From Pseudomonadota bacterium (GTDB lineage Bacteria; Pseudomonadota; Gammaproteobacteria; Burkholderiales; Burkholderiaceae_C), in NCBI GenBank assembly GCA_031119395.1, contig JAVHYA010000047.1, positions 1-40,617 on the forward strand: DNA of 40,617 nt, in the 5' to 3' direction. Positions 32,717 through 40,617 of this stretch are shown one piece after another. Below the pieces are notes generated by a model. That model made no database searches. It was not told the DNA's origin and saw only the letters and a list, made by a program, of their open reading frames with translations. Position numbers and translations under genes: made by a program. The first letter of the stretch is position 1, and each line of letters starts with the position of its first letter.

Positions 32717-33376
32717 ATGGCCGTCCTCCAGCTTCCGCTCACCTTCCTGCACCGCCCCGCCGCCGAGGGCACGGCCGCGCCCTGGCTGCTCCTGCTGATG
32801 CACGGCGTCAACAGCCACGAGGAAGACCTCTTCGGCCTCGCCCAGTTCGTGCCGCCGCAGTTCCATGTGCTGAGCCTGCGGGCGCCGAACGTGCTGGTGC
32901 CCGGCGCCTATGCCTGGTTCCAGTTCCAGGTCGGCGCCGACGGCCAGCGCCGCATCGACCGCGAGCAGGAGCGCGAGAGCCGCTTCCTCGTCGGCGAGCT
33001 GCTGGCCTCGGCAGCGCAACAGCTGGGCGTGCCGGCCGAGCGCGTGGTGGCCGGCGGCTTCAGCCAGGGCGGGATCATGGCGCTGTCGCTGCTGCTGACC
33101 CGGCCGGCGTCGCTGCGCGCGGCCATGGTCTGGCACAGCCGCCTCTTGCCCGAGGTGCTGCCCGACGTGGCACCGGCCGAGGCCTTCGCCGGCAAGGCGC
33201 TCTGGGTCAGCCACGGCAGCGTCGACGCCGTGATCCCGCCCGAGGCGGCGCAGGCCACCCGCGCGTTCGCGGCGACGCTGCCGCTGGCGGTGTCGGGGCG
33301 CGACTACCCCGTGGCGCACACCATCGCGGCACAGGAGCTGCGCGACAGCATGGACTGGCTGCAGTGGCTCGGCTGA
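32717..33376 (+). CDS. Carboxylesterase/phospholipase-type alpha/beta hydrolase
   Basis: The 219-residue cytoplasmic hydrolase belongs to the carboxylesterase-2 family (YpfH/serine esterase type). The nucleophile elbow is GGFSQGG (S116), the acid is D170 (HGSVDAVIP) and the base H201 (YPVAHTI). LLLMHGVNSHEEDLFGLAQF supplies the oxyanion-hole HG. Length and motif spacing are normal. Family members cleave short acyl esters; the natural substrate is not evident. The stop is 18 bases from the diguanylate cyclase start, suggesting one operon with the upstream flavoprotein. Confidence 0.92.
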   Translation: MAVLQLPLTFLHRPAAEGTAAPWLLLLMHGVNSHEEDLFGLAQFVPPQFHVLSLRAPNVLVPGAYAWFQFQVGADGQRRIDREQERESRFLVGELLASAAQQLGVPAERVVAGGFSQGGIMALSLLLTRPASLRAAMVWHSRLLPEVLPDVAPAEAFAGKALWVSHGSVDAVIPPEAAQATRAFAATLPLAVSGRDYPVAHTIAAQELRDSMDWLQWLG

Positions 33377-33393
33377 CGGGGGTGGCCGGCCCG

Positions 33394-35103
33394 ATGTCCT
33401 GGCGTTGGTCGCTGCCGCTGACCATCAAGCTCCAGCTCACACTGGTGTTCGGCGCCGTGGTGGTGCTGGCGTCGGTGGTCCTCACCTCGGCGCTGGGCGG
33501 GATGCTGCGCGAGCGCGTGCGCACCGATGCCGGCCGCGTGCTGACGCTGCTGTCGGGCAACGCGGCGCGCATCCTCGCCAACGACCTCATGACCAATGCC
33601 GACATGGTGGCCCTGCTGGCGCGCCGCGAAGCGGTGTGGACGGCCGGCCTCGACAGCCCGGAGGCGCAGCGCACGCTGGACCTGATCCAGGCCACCGCGC
33701 CGCGCACGCACCTGTGGGTGGGCGTGGCCGATGCCGAGGGCACGGTGCGCGCCGCCACCGGCGACCTGCTGCGCGGGCAGAGCGTGGCCCAGCGCCCGTG
33801 GTTCCAGCGCGGCCAGGACGGGCCCTTCGTGGGCGACGTGCATCCCGCCAAGCTGCTCGCCACGCTGCTGCCGGCCGATCGCGACGGCGAGCCGCAGCGC
33901 TTCGTCGACTACGCTGCGCCGGTGGTGCGCGACGGCCAGCGCCTCGGCGTGCTGGGCGTTCATGCGAGCTGGGACTGGGTGGGCGAGGTGGTGGATGCCG
34001 TGTTGACCACGCAGGCGCGCGGCAGCGGCGTCGAGATCTTCATCTTCGATCGCGAGGGCAGCGTGATCTTCGCGCCGCGCGGCCAGAGCCAGAAGCTGGC
34101 GGCCGCCGGCGTGCGGATGCCGCCGCTGCCAGGCGGCGGCCCCGCGGTCGCGACGTGGCATGACGGCGCCGAATGGCTCACGGCGGCGACGCGCCTGCCC
34201 GCGTCGCGTGCGCTGGGCGACCTGGGCTGGACCATCGTCGCGCGGGAGCCGGTCGAAACCGTGTTCGCCGACGTGCGCGACGCCAGCCGCCGTGCACTGC
34301 TGGCCGGCGTGCTCGCCACGCTGGTCGGGGCGCTGCTGGTGCGCCTGGCTGCGGTGCGGCTGGGCGCCGACGTCCGGCGCCTCTCGAAGGCGGCGCGCGA
34401 CATCGAGCTGGGCGTGCCGGGCGCACGCCTGCCGCCGGTGGCCAGCAGCGCAGAACTGCGCTCGCTGGCCGAGGCCCTGGGCCGCATGACCACGCGGCTC
34501 ATGGCCACGCAGGAGGACCTGGAGCGCCAGGTGCGCGAGCGCACGGCCGAGCTGGAGGCCGCCAACGCCGAGCTGGGCCGCCAGGCCGGCACCGACCCGC
34601 TGACCGGCCTGCCGAACCGGCGGACCTTCGACCTGCAGCTGGACCACGCGCTGGCGGCCGCGCGCCGCAACGGCCAGCCCGTGGCGGTGCTGATGATCGA
34701 TGCCGACCATTTCAAGCGCATCAACGACGTGCACGGCCACCCGGTCGGCGACGACGTGCTCGTCATGCTGGCCGGCGTGCTGCGTGCCCGGCTGCGCGAA
34801 AGCGACCTGCTGGCACGCTACGGCGGCGAGGAGTTCGTCGCGCTGCTGCCCGGTGCCACGCAGGCCGATGCCCTGGCCGTGGCGCAGGTCCTCGTGGCCG
34901 CCGTGGCGGCGCGGCGCAGCGCGGTCTACGGCCAGGTCACCGTGAGCATCGGCGTCGCGGGGGCGCCGCCCGGCGAGCCCGTGGCCGGGGCCCTGATGCA
35001 CCGGGCCGACGAGGCGCTCTACCGGGCCAAGGCGCAGGGCCGCAACCGCGCCTGCGTCCATGGCGAAGACGCGCCCGACACCGCCGGCACGCCCGAGCTT
35101 TGA
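33394..35103 (+). CDS. Membrane diguanylate cyclase with Cache-type sensor
   Basis: The 569-residue product should make cyclic di-GMP in response to an external ligand. It has a transmembrane helix at about 10-33, a periplasmic dCache-like region (about 35-300, with LWVGVADAEGTVRAATGDLL, RPWFQRGQ and FIFDREGSVIF), a second helix at about 305-325, a HAMP region, a coiled coil (LERQVRERTAELEAANAELG), and a GGDEF domain from about 400. The active site is GGEEF (477-481), and DPLTGLPNRR opens the domain. The RESD motif five residues ahead (468-471) is an intact inhibitory I-site, so product feedback is expected. The ligand is unknown. Dyad repeat C follows the gene. Confidence 0.94.
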   Translation: MSWRWSLPLTIKLQLTLVFGAVVVLASVVLTSALGGMLRERVRTDAGRVLTLLSGNAARILANDLMTNADMVALLARREAVWTAGLDSPEAQRTLDLIQATAPRTHLWVGVADAEGTVRAATGDLLRGQSVAQRPWFQRGQDGPFVGDVHPAKLLATLLPADRDGEPQRFVDYAAPVVRDGQRLGVLGVHASWDWVGEVVDAVLTTQARGSGVEIFIFDREGSVIFAPRGQSQKLAAAGVRMPPLPGGGPAVATWHDGAEWLTAATRLPASRALGDLGWTIVAREPVETVFADVRDASRRALLAGVLATLVGALLVRLAAVRLGADVRRLSKAARDIELGVPGARLPPVASSAELRSLAEALGRMTTRLMATQEDLERQVRERTAELEAANAELGRQAGTDPLTGLPNRRTFDLQLDHALAAARRNGQPVAVLMIDADHFKRINDVHGHPVGDDVLVMLAGVLRARLRESDLLARYGGEEFVALLPGATQADALAVAQVLVAAVAARRSAVYGQVTVSIGVAGAPPGEPVAGALMHRADEALYRAKAQGRNRACVHGEDAPDTAGTPEL

Positions 35104-35106
35104 ATG

Positions 35107-35166
35107 AAAAGGGGCTGCGGCGCCCGTCCATCGGGCGCCGACAGCTATCTTTTTTGTAGCATTTCG
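35107..35166 (-). repeat. Dispersed intergenic dyad repeat, copy C
   Basis: The minus strand reads CGAAATGCTACAAAAAAGAT then AGCTGTCGGCGCCCG, a five-base loop, CGGGCGCCG and CAGCCCCTTTT. Nine perfect base pairs form the core, extended by GCTG/CAGC. It is the same layout as copies A and B, again just after a gene end (four bases past the cyclase stop). Confidence 0.65.
35118..35155 (+). terminator. Intrinsic terminator of the diguanylate cyclase gene (within repeat C)
   Basis: CGGCGCCCG (35118-35126) and CGGGCGCCG (35132-35140) form a nine-base stem with a five-base loop. Six T residues follow at 35150-35155. The T-run is ten bases past the core stem, but the CAGC extension shortens that gap. 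The repeat therefore probably works as a terminator here. Confidence 0.6.
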
Positions 35167-35321
35167 TCGCAACGCCAGGCGACGGAACTCGGCTTTCCCC
35201 GTCGACTCCCTCAGCGGGGGACGCAGGCCGCCGGTTCACAGCAGGTTACGGGCGGATGGCGTCACGCGCGTCCAATGGCCCGTCGGACGCCTGCCAACAC
35301 GACCCGGAGGAAGCTCTTGCC

Positions 35322-36221
35322 ATGACCGACCGCGAACCCGACTACCGCCCCGCCGCCGAACGCCCCGTGGGCCTGATCGTCGTCGTGCTGCTGGCCCTGC
35401 TGGCGGCCGGCTTCTTCGGCTGGCGCTGGTGGCAGCAGCGCCAGGCCGAATCGGCCGCGACGCCGCAGGCGTCCGTCGTGGCGCCGCCGGCCACGCCGGA
35501 CGATGCGCCGCCCGCCCCGCCGGTGGCGCAGGGGCCGCAGAACCGGGTCGAGGACATCGCCGGGCCCGACGACGCCCTGCCGCCCCTGGCCGACGCCGAC
35601 GGCCGCGTGCGCTCGGCCCTCACCGAACTGCTCGGCGGCAAGAATGTCGCGGCCTTCCTGCAGGTGGACGGCTTCGTGCGGCGCGTCGTCGCCACCGTCG
35701 ACAACCTGCCGCGCGAGCATGCGCCGGTGCAGGCGTGGCCCGCCCGGCCCACGGGCGGGCGCTTCGTGCTGTCGGGCGAGGGCACGCAGCGCACCGTGGC
35801 GCCGGACAACGCGGCGCGCTACACGCCCTTCGTGCGCCTGGCCGAGTCGGTCGATGCGAAGCAGGCCGCGACGCTCTACGCCCGCCTGTACCCGCTGTTC
35901 CAGCAGGCCTACGAAGAGCTGGGCTACCCGGGCAAGTACTTCAACGACCGCCTCGTGGCCGTCATCGATCACCTGCTGGCCGCGCCCGAGCCGCAGGGGC
36001 CGCTGGCCATCCGCGTGGTCGAGGTCAAGGGCGAGGTTCCCTCCGAGAAGCCCTGGGTGCGCTACGAATATGCCGACCCCAGGCTCGAGTCGCTGTCGGC
36101 GGGACAGAAGCTGATGGTGCGGGTCGGCCCGGACAACGAGCGCCGGCTCAAGGCCCGGCTGCGCGAGCTGCGCGCCCAGGTCGCCACCGCACGGCCGGGC
36201 GGCACCGCGACGCGGCCCTGA
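35322..36221 (+). CDS. DUF3014-type membrane-anchored protein
   Basis: The 299-residue product has a single N-terminal membrane helix (about 17-36, VGLIVVVLLALLAAGFFGWRW), a Pro/Ala-rich spacer (40-75), and a periplasmic alpha-helical domain (80-265). The body carries LPPLADADGRVRSALTELLG, FVRRVVATVDNLPREHAPVQ, RYTPFVRLAESVDAKQAATL, YARLYPLFQQAYEELGYPG and YFNDRLVAVIDHLLAAP. I recognise these as the DUF3014 family, which has no assigned function. GGAGGAAGC lies upstream of the ATG. It has its own region behind terminator C and is followed by an AraC-type gene after about 117 bases. Confidence 0.87.
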   Translation: MTDREPDYRPAAERPVGLIVVVLLALLAAGFFGWRWWQQRQAESAATPQASVVAPPATPDDAPPAPPVAQGPQNRVEDIAGPDDALPPLADADGRVRSALTELLGGKNVAAFLQVDGFVRRVVATVDNLPREHAPVQAWPARPTGGRFVLSGEGTQRTVAPDNAARYTPFVRLAESVDAKQAATLYARLYPLFQQAYEELGYPGKYFNDRLVAVIDHLLAAPEPQGPLAIRVVEVKGEVPSEKPWVRYEYADPRLESLSAGQKLMVRVGPDNERRLKARLRELRAQVATARPGGTATRP

Positions 36222-36338
36222 CGGCCAGGACCGGCGCGGCCCGGGCCTCGAAGGGGCATGCACGCAGGCCTCGCAGGATCCGCGGGGCTCGGTCACACTC
36301 GGGGTTCCGTTCCGGACCCGACGCCCGACCCTCGCACC

Positions 36339-37250
36339 ATGCCCGCTGCCGCCCCACGCGCCGCCCCAGCCCATCCCCGCGACGCCCTGGGCTGCTCCGC
36401 CCACCGGCTGCTGCGCAACGAGCAGCTCTCGCTCGACGGTGGCCTGCAGGTCTACCGCAAGACCGTGTGCGACGAACAGGTCGGCAGCGTCGAGACGCCG
36501 CCCTCGGGCCGCGGCATCCTGCTGGGCGTGTCGCTGGCCGACGGCCACAGCCGGCGCATCATCCACGCCCACCACGCGACCACGCACCACTTCGCCTGCG
36601 GCAGCATCTACGTGCGCGACTTCAACGAGCGCTACCGCGCCGACATGAAGAGCGGCTTCGATTTCCTGCTGGTGGAGTTTCCGTACGCGGCCCTCGAGCA
36701 GGATGCCGACCGGGCCGTGCCGCTGGGCCTGGGCGCGCCCAACCGCCTGACGGGCGTGCGCGACGAGGTGCTGCATCACCTGGCCTTGGCGCTGCTGCCC
36801 GCGCTGGCCCATCCTCAGGCCGCCAGCCGGCTCTTCCTCGACCATGTGACGGGTGCCATGGCGGCCCATGTGCTGGGCCGCTGCGAGGGCCAGCGGGCCG
36901 ACCCGCCGCGCCGTCGCCGGCTGCTGCCGCGCACGCTCGAACTGCGCGCCAAGGAGATGCTGGCCACGCGGCTGGACGGCGAGCTGTCGGCGCAGGAGAT
37001 CGCCGACGCCTGCGGCATGTCGCGCAGCTACTTCATCCATGCCTTCCGCGAGACCACCGGCCAGACACCGCACCAGTGGCTGGTCGCACAGCGTCTGGCA
37101 CGCGCGCGCACGCTGCTCGCCAAGCCGACGCTGACGCTGGCCGACATCGCGGCCGCCTGCGGCTTTGCCGACCAGAGCCATTTCAGCCGCGTCTTCACGC
37201 AGCACATGGGCCTGCCGCCCGGCCGCTGGCGGCGCACCTACCGTCACTGA
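36339..37250 (+). CDS. AraC-family transcriptional regulator
   Basis: The 303-residue product has a C-terminal AraC/XylS DNA-binding domain at about 205-300 with both helix-turn-helix units: LSAQEIADACGMSRSYFIHAFRE, and LTLADIAAACGFADQSHFSRVFTQHMGLPPGRWRR. The N-terminal half (about 20-190) has no motif I can name. LLGVSLADGHSRRIIHAHHA and HHFACGSIYVRDF suggest a small cupin-like effector part. The start is placed at 36339; an earlier ATG at 36258 is possible. A zinc-finger gene follows 23 bases later in the same direction. The target genes are unknown. Confidence 0.9.
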   Translation: MPAAAPRAAPAHPRDALGCSAHRLLRNEQLSLDGGLQVYRKTVCDEQVGSVETPPSGRGILLGVSLADGHSRRIIHAHHATTHHFACGSIYVRDFNERYRADMKSGFDFLLVEFPYAALEQDADRAVPLGLGAPNRLTGVRDEVLHHLALALLPALAHPQAASRLFLDHVTGAMAAHVLGRCEGQRADPPRRRRLLPRTLELRAKEMLATRLDGELSAQEIADACGMSRSYFIHAFRETTGQTPHQWLVAQRLARARTLLAKPTLTLADIAAACGFADQSHFSRVFTQHMGLPPGRWRRTYRH

Positions 37251-37273
37251 ACCCGCCCGAGGAGAACGCCGCG

Positions 37274-37582
37274 ATGCCCCGCGCCTGCACGCACACCGAC
37301 AGCATCCACACCGTGACGCCCGGCTCGCTGGGCTGCGAGGAGTGCCTCAAGACCGGCAGCCGCTGGGTGCACCTGCGCCTGTGCCGCAGCTGCGGCCACG
37401 TGGGGTGCTGCGACGATTCCCCCCACCGCCATGCGCGGGCCCACTTCAACGCCACCGGGCACCCGATCATCGAGGGCTACGACCCGCCCGAAGGCTGGGG
37501 CTGGTGCTTCGTCGACAAGGTGGTCGTCGACCTGGGCACCGACACCACGCCGCAGAACGGGCCGATCCCGCGCTACGTCTGA
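37274..37582 (+). CDS. UBP-type zinc-finger protein
   Basis: The 102-residue cytoplasmic protein consists almost wholly of a ZnF-UBP domain. Metal-binding candidates in order are C5, H7, C21, C24 (CEEC), C37, C40 (CRSC), C45, H51/H53, H57 and H63. The family strings GCEECLKTGSRWVHLRLC, HVGCCDDSP and HARAHFNATGHPII are intact. In eukaryotes the domain binds the ubiquitin C-terminus; the many stand-alone bacterial versions have no established role. GAGGAG at 37259-37264 fixes the start. The close spacing to the AraC gene suggests co-transcription. Confidence 0.93.
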   Translation: MPRACTHTDSIHTVTPGSLGCEECLKTGSRWVHLRLCRSCGHVGCCDDSPHRHARAHFNATGHPIIEGYDPPEGWGWCFVDKVVVDLGTDTTPQNGPIPRYV

Positions 37583-37604
37583 CACCTGTCGGAAGGACGC
37601 GCGG

Positions 37605-37630
37605 GGCTTCGGCAGGCTCAGCCCGAACGG
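37605..37630. repeat. REP-like repeat, single arm
   Basis: GGCTTCGGCAGGCTC then AGCCCGAACGG matches the right arm of the element inside quiC (9853-9878) at 24 of 26 positions. It lies between the convergent zinc-finger and MFS genes. The opposite arm is not recognisable here. Confidence 0.6.
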
Positions 37631-37648
37631 CGCCCTGCGCGCGCAGGT

Positions 37649-39229
37649 TCACAGGGCCAGGAAGTGATGGACCTCGGGCCGCTGCGGCCCGATGTGCCAG
37701 CGCACCACCTCGTCCTGCAGGTCGGCATCGGCATGCGACACGCGATGGTGCTGGCGCAGATGCTCGGCCCAGGACTCGACCATGAACCACTCGACGATGC
37801 GCTCCGGGTCGGCCGTGTGTTCGTGCAGGCCCCAGGCGTAGGCGCCGTCGCGGCGGCGTTCGGGCGCCAGGCGGCGCACCGCCTCCAGGAAGGCCGGGCG
37901 ATCTTCCTTGCGCACGCGGTACTCCACCTGCACCATCACCGGCCCGCGGTCGTGCGCCACGGGCTCGGCCAGCAGCGGCTCGGGCCAGTGGCGCGAGGCC
38001 TGCAGGTCGGCCTCGCCGGCGGGCAGGCGCACGCGGTGGAAGAGCAGGGCGACCAGCAGCAGGCCGGCCGCGGCACCGACCAGCGCCCCGCGCACGCCGA
38101 TCTGCTGCGCCACCAGGCCCCAGCCCAGGCTGCCCGCGGCCATCGCACCGTTGAACACCGTGAGGTACACGGCCAGGCCGCGCCCGCGCACCCAGTTCGG
38201 CAGCACCGCCTGGGCGACGCCGTTGAGCGTGGTCAGCGCCGTGATCCAGCCCACGCCCAGCACGAGCAGCAGCAGCACCGCCAGCCACTGCGGCGGCGCC
38301 AGCACCAGGGCGCCCAGCACGGCCACGGTGAGCACCGAGGCCAGCAGGATCAGGCCGTCGGCATCGAGCTTCGCGCGCAGCCGCGGCATCACCAGCGCAC
38401 CCACGATCGCGCCGGCGCCCACGGCGCCCATCAGCACGCCGTAGAAGCCCGCCGTGCCCTGGAGCATCTGGCGCGCCACCAGCGGCAGCAGGGCCCAGGC
38501 GGCGCTGGCGAAGAGGAAGAACGCCGCCGCGCGCAGCAGCACGATGTGCAGTTCGCGGCTGGCGCGCGCATAGCGCAGGCCGGCGCGGAAGGCGCCGCCG
38601 AAGTTCTCCGACAGTCCGTCGGCGTCGCTGGCCGCCGGCCGCTTCCACCACAGCAGCGCGGCGATGACGAAGACGTAGCTCGCCACGTCGGCGCCGTAGG
38701 TCATGGCGGCACCGAAGCTCGCGAGGATCAGCCCGCCCAGGGCCGGGCCGATCGCGCGCGCGATATTGATGCCCAGCGAGTTGAGCGCCACCGCGCTCTT
38801 GAGCTCCTCGCGCGGCACCAGTTCCGGCACGATGGACTGCCAGGTCGGCCCCATCAGCGCCGCGCCCACGCCGCCGATGAAGGTCAGCGCGATGAGGTAT
38901 TCGACGGTGAGCGAACCCGAGCGCGAGAGCAGCAGCAGCGCGGTGCTCACCGCCGCGAGCAGGACCTGCACCGCGATCAGGAAGCGCCGCCGGTCGAGGA
39001 TGTCCGACAGCACCCCGGCCGGGATGGCCAGCAGGAAGACCGGCAGCGTCGCCGCGGTCTGGATGAGCGCGACCGCGGTGGGGCTGGGCGACAGGTCGGT
39101 GACCAGCCAGGCGCTGGCCACGTCGCGCATGAAGCTGCCGATGTTGCCGAGCACCGTGGCGCCCCACAGCACCGCGAAGACCGGGAGCCGCAGGGGCGCG
39201 AAACTGCTTCGGGGTGCGGCTTCAGCCAT
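37649..39229 (-). CDS. MFS_3 (DUF894/EntS-like) transporter with C-terminal monooxygenase-like domain
   Basis: The 526-residue product has a 12-helix MFS part (about 10-410) of the MFS_3 type, with LRLPVFAVLWGATVLGNIGS and MRDVASAWLVTDLSPSPTAV at the start, IPAGVLSDILDRRRFLI as motif A, and LVPREELKSAVALNSLGINIARAIGPALGG. The last ~110 residues are soluble (PVMVQVEYRVRKEDRPAFLE, RIVEWFMVESWAEHLRQHHR) and resemble the ferredoxin-like ABM (antibiotic biosynthesis monooxygenase-type) fold. The start overlaps the DoxX-like gene by eight bases, so the two are coupled. GGAAGGAA lies upstream. The substrate is unknown. Confidence 0.9.
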   Translation of the reverse strand: MAEAAPRSSFAPLRLPVFAVLWGATVLGNIGSFMRDVASAWLVTDLSPSPTAVALIQTAATLPVFLLAIPAGVLSDILDRRRFLIAVQVLLAAVSTALLLLSRSGSLTVEYLIALTFIGGVGAALMGPTWQSIVPELVPREELKSAVALNSLGINIARAIGPALGGLILASFGAAMTYGADVASYVFVIAALLWWKRPAASDADGLSENFGGAFRAGLRYARASRELHIVLLRAAAFFLFASAAWALLPLVARQMLQGTAGFYGVLMGAVGAGAIVGALVMPRLRAKLDADGLILLASVLTVAVLGALVLAPPQWLAVLLLLVLGVGWITALTTLNGVAQAVLPNWVRGRGLAVYLTVFNGAMAAGSLGWGLVAQQIGVRGALVGAAAGLLLVALLFHRVRLPAGEADLQASRHWPEPLLAEPVAHDRGPVMVQVEYRVRKEDRPAFLEAVRRLAPERRRDGAYAWGLHEHTADPERIVEWFMVESWAEHLRQHHRVSHADADLQDEVVRWHIGPQRPEVHHFLAL

Positions 39230-39617
39230 GCATGCGTTCCTTCCAGTCGAGCCAGGCCACGAGTATGAAGCCGCCCACCAGGCCCAGGTGCTCGAAGAAG
39301 GCGTTGGCCGCGCCGAAGCGCTGCGGCTGCGGCATCTCCCAGAAGCGCAGCGCCAGGAAGGTGGCCCCCAGCGTGAAGGCCGCCAGCATCAGCGCGCCGA
39401 GCCAGCGCAGCCGGCCGCTGAGGATCAGCGCCGACGCGCCCAGCTCCAGCACGATCACCGCCGCGGCCAGCGGCGCCGCCGGCGCGAGGCCGAAGTGCGT
39501 CATCTCGGCGATGGCGCCGTCGAAGTCGAAGGCCTTGACCAGGCCGCCCTGCAGGTAGGCCGCGCACAGCAGGAGCAGGGTCGCGCGGTAGACCCAGGGC
39601 GATCGCGTCCAGCCCAT
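39222..39617 (-). CDS. DoxX-like small membrane protein
   Basis: The 131-residue product has four predicted membrane helices. The first is RATLLLLCAAYLQGGLVKAFD, with the YxxGGxxKxxD pattern of the DoxX/DoxD family. The others are around AAVIVLELGASALIL, LGALMLAAFTLGATFLALRF and GLVGGFILVAWLDW. FFEHLGLVGGF is a family hallmark. DoxX proteins take part in redox or sulfur-related membrane complexes in some bacteria, but most are uncharacterised. It overlaps the amidohydrolase stop by one base and the MFS start by eight, so the three form one operon. Confidence 0.85.
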   Translation of the reverse strand: MGWTRSPWVYRATLLLLCAAYLQGGLVKAFDFDGAIAEMTHFGLAPAAPLAAAVIVLELGASALILSGRLRWLGALMLAAFTLGATFLALRFWEMPQPQRFGAANAFFEHLGLVGGFILVAWLDWKERMHG

Positions 39618-40617
39618 CAGACCGCCCAGCAGGCGCAACCCAGCGCGCCCCAGAAGCTCTTGAGATCGGCGACCGGCAGCCGGCTGCCCCAGGCGCTGGC
39701 ATGCGCATGGCCGTGCACGTTGCAGCCCGTCGCGCAGGCGCAGGCCTGGGCGGCGCGGCGCAGGGTCGTCTGCAGCGGTGCGCCTTCGCGGCCCCAGGCG
39801 CCGTAGCCGCCATAGCGGCGCACGGGCGACCAGTCGGGCATGGCCGGCGGCGGGCCGCCGGCATCCAGTGGCGCGAAAGGCCCGGCGCCGTAGACCACCT
39901 TGCCGCCGACCATCGTCAGGAGCGAGGTGGTGTCGGCGATCTCGGATTCGGGGCAGGCGAAGAAGTCGCGGTCGGGCACGATCAGGTCGGCCAGCTGGCC
40001 GGCCTCGATGCGGCCCTTGCGGCCCTCCTCGTTGGAGAACCAGGTCACCTTCTCGGTCCACATGCGCAGGGCGGTGTCGCGGTCGAGCAGGTTGCGCTCG
40101 GGCGTGATCTGCAGCCCGCCGACGGTCTTGCCGGTGACCAGCCAGGACAGCGACACCCACGGGTTGTACGAGGCCACCCGCGTGGCGTCGGTCCCGGCCG
40201 ACACGTGGATGCCCTTGTCGAGCATGCGCCTGACCGGCGGCGTCGCCTCGGCCGCGGCCGGGCCGTAGCGCTCGACGAAGTACTCGCCCTGGTAGGCCAT
40301 CCGGTGCTGCACCGCCACGCCGCCGCCCAGCGCCGCGATGCGGTCGATGGATCGCTCGGAGATCGTCTCCGCATGGTCGAAGAACCAGTTCAGGCCCGCC
40401 AGCGGCGTGTCGCGGTTGACCTTCTCGAACACGTCGAGCGAACGGCTGATGGTCTCGTCGTAGGTCGCGTGCATGCGCCACGGCCAGCGGTTGTGCACCA
40501 GCACCCGCACGACCTCCTCCAGTTCGCCTTCCATCTCGGCCGGCATGTCGGGGCGCGGCTGGCGGAAGTCCTCGAAGTCGGCGGCCGAGAACACCAGCAT
40601 CTCGCCCGCGCCGTTGT
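39617..40617 (-). CDS. Metal-dependent amidohydrolase, YtcJ-like (5' end outside window)
   Basis: The C-terminal ~333 residues of a large amidohydrolase-3 family enzyme; the N-terminus with the HxH metal site lies beyond the window. Visible features are NRWPWRMHATYDETISRSLD (metal His), WFFDHAETISERSIDRIAAL (second metal His), AVQHRMAYQGE, HVSAGTDATRVASYNPW (catalytic Asp) and the end-of-barrel GKVVYG. The tail is unusual: after about 50 spacer residues it has a Cys/His cluster (CACATGCNVHGHAHA and, at the very end, GCACWAV) that could bind metal. It is the first gene of the operon with the DoxX-like and MFS_3 genes visible here. The substrate is unknown. Confidence 0.88.
   Translation of the reverse strand, partial: NGAGEMLVFSAADFEDFRQPRPDMPAEMEGELEEVVRVLVHNRWPWRMHATYDETISRSLDVFEKVNRDTPLAGLNWFFDHAETISERSIDRIAALGGGVAVQHRMAYQGEYFVERYGPAAAEATPPVRRMLDKGIHVSAGTDATRVASYNPWVSLSWLVTGKTVGGLQITPERNLLDRDTALRMWTEKVTWFSNEEGRKGRIEAGQLADLIVPDRDFFACPESEIADTTSLLTMVGGKVVYGAGPFAPLDAGGPPPAMPDWSPVRRYGGYGAWGREGAPLQTTLRRAAQACACATGCNVHGHAHASAWGSRLPVADLKSFWGALGCACWAV

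Overview
The window is GC-rich (about 70 %) and densely coded. It reads as a piece of chromosome from a soil or plant-associated betaproteobacterium of the Comamonadaceae, most likely Variovorax or a close relative. I infer this from the tandem Bug-type (tripartite tricarboxylate) binding proteins, the many transporters beside LysR/IclR/TetR/AraC/Lrp regulators, the aromatic and hydroaromatic acid catabolic genes, and short intergenic repeats of a kind I associate with that family. There are no rRNA, tRNA, CRISPR, phage or IS genes. The genus assignment is inference.

Layout. (1) 1-5713: the end of an unknown membrane-anchored protein, then a LysR regulator divergent from a four-gene cassette (two Bug binding proteins, an isocitrate/isopropylmalate-type dehydrogenase, a LigI-like amidohydrolase) that looks like uptake and oxidation of an unidentified carboxylate. 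(2) 5714-6613 is gene-poor, with one doubtful small ORF. (3) 6614-14320: a quinate/shikimate-type catabolic cluster made of an IclR regulator, two divergent AroE-like dehydrogenases, a QuiC-type 3-dehydroshikimate dehydratase fused to an HPPD-like domain, an MHS-family transporter and a lone TRAP binding protein. Two sites with a shared GTTCGATGAT motif probably bind the IclR protein. (4) 14389-17428: a Bcr/CflA-type exporter, a small membrane ORF and another MFS protein.

(5) 17454-21753: a histidine kinase, an NtrC-type sigma-54 activator, a secreted and a non-secreted protein built from the same approximately 60-residue module, and the MFS gene just named, all on the minus strand. A near-consensus -24/-12 promoter and a perfect dyad lie in front of the secreted protein. 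This is the most promising candidate for an undescribed system. (6) 21900-24253: a FrnE-like DsbA-family protein, an OpgC-like membrane protein and a small basic protein.

(7) 24355-27190: a TetR regulator divergent from a SnoaL-like protein and a DHA2 drug exporter, with duplicated operators flanking an intrinsic terminator. (8) 27335-30558: an Lrp regulator divergent from an acetolactate-synthase-type large subunit and an SDR oxidoreductase. (9) 30563-37582: a lipoprotein, a nitronate-monooxygenase-like flavoprotein, an esterase, a Cache-GGDEF diguanylate cyclase, a DUF3014-like protein, an AraC regulator and a UBP-type zinc finger. (10) 37649-40617: a tightly overlapping minus-strand operon of a truncated amidohydrolase, a DoxX-like protein and an MFS_3 transporter with an extra C-terminal domain.

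Repeats: three copies of a degenerate dyad follow gene ends (14389, 22613, 35107). A second, REP-like repeat occurs inside the quiC coding region (9819-9878) and after the zinc-finger gene (37605).
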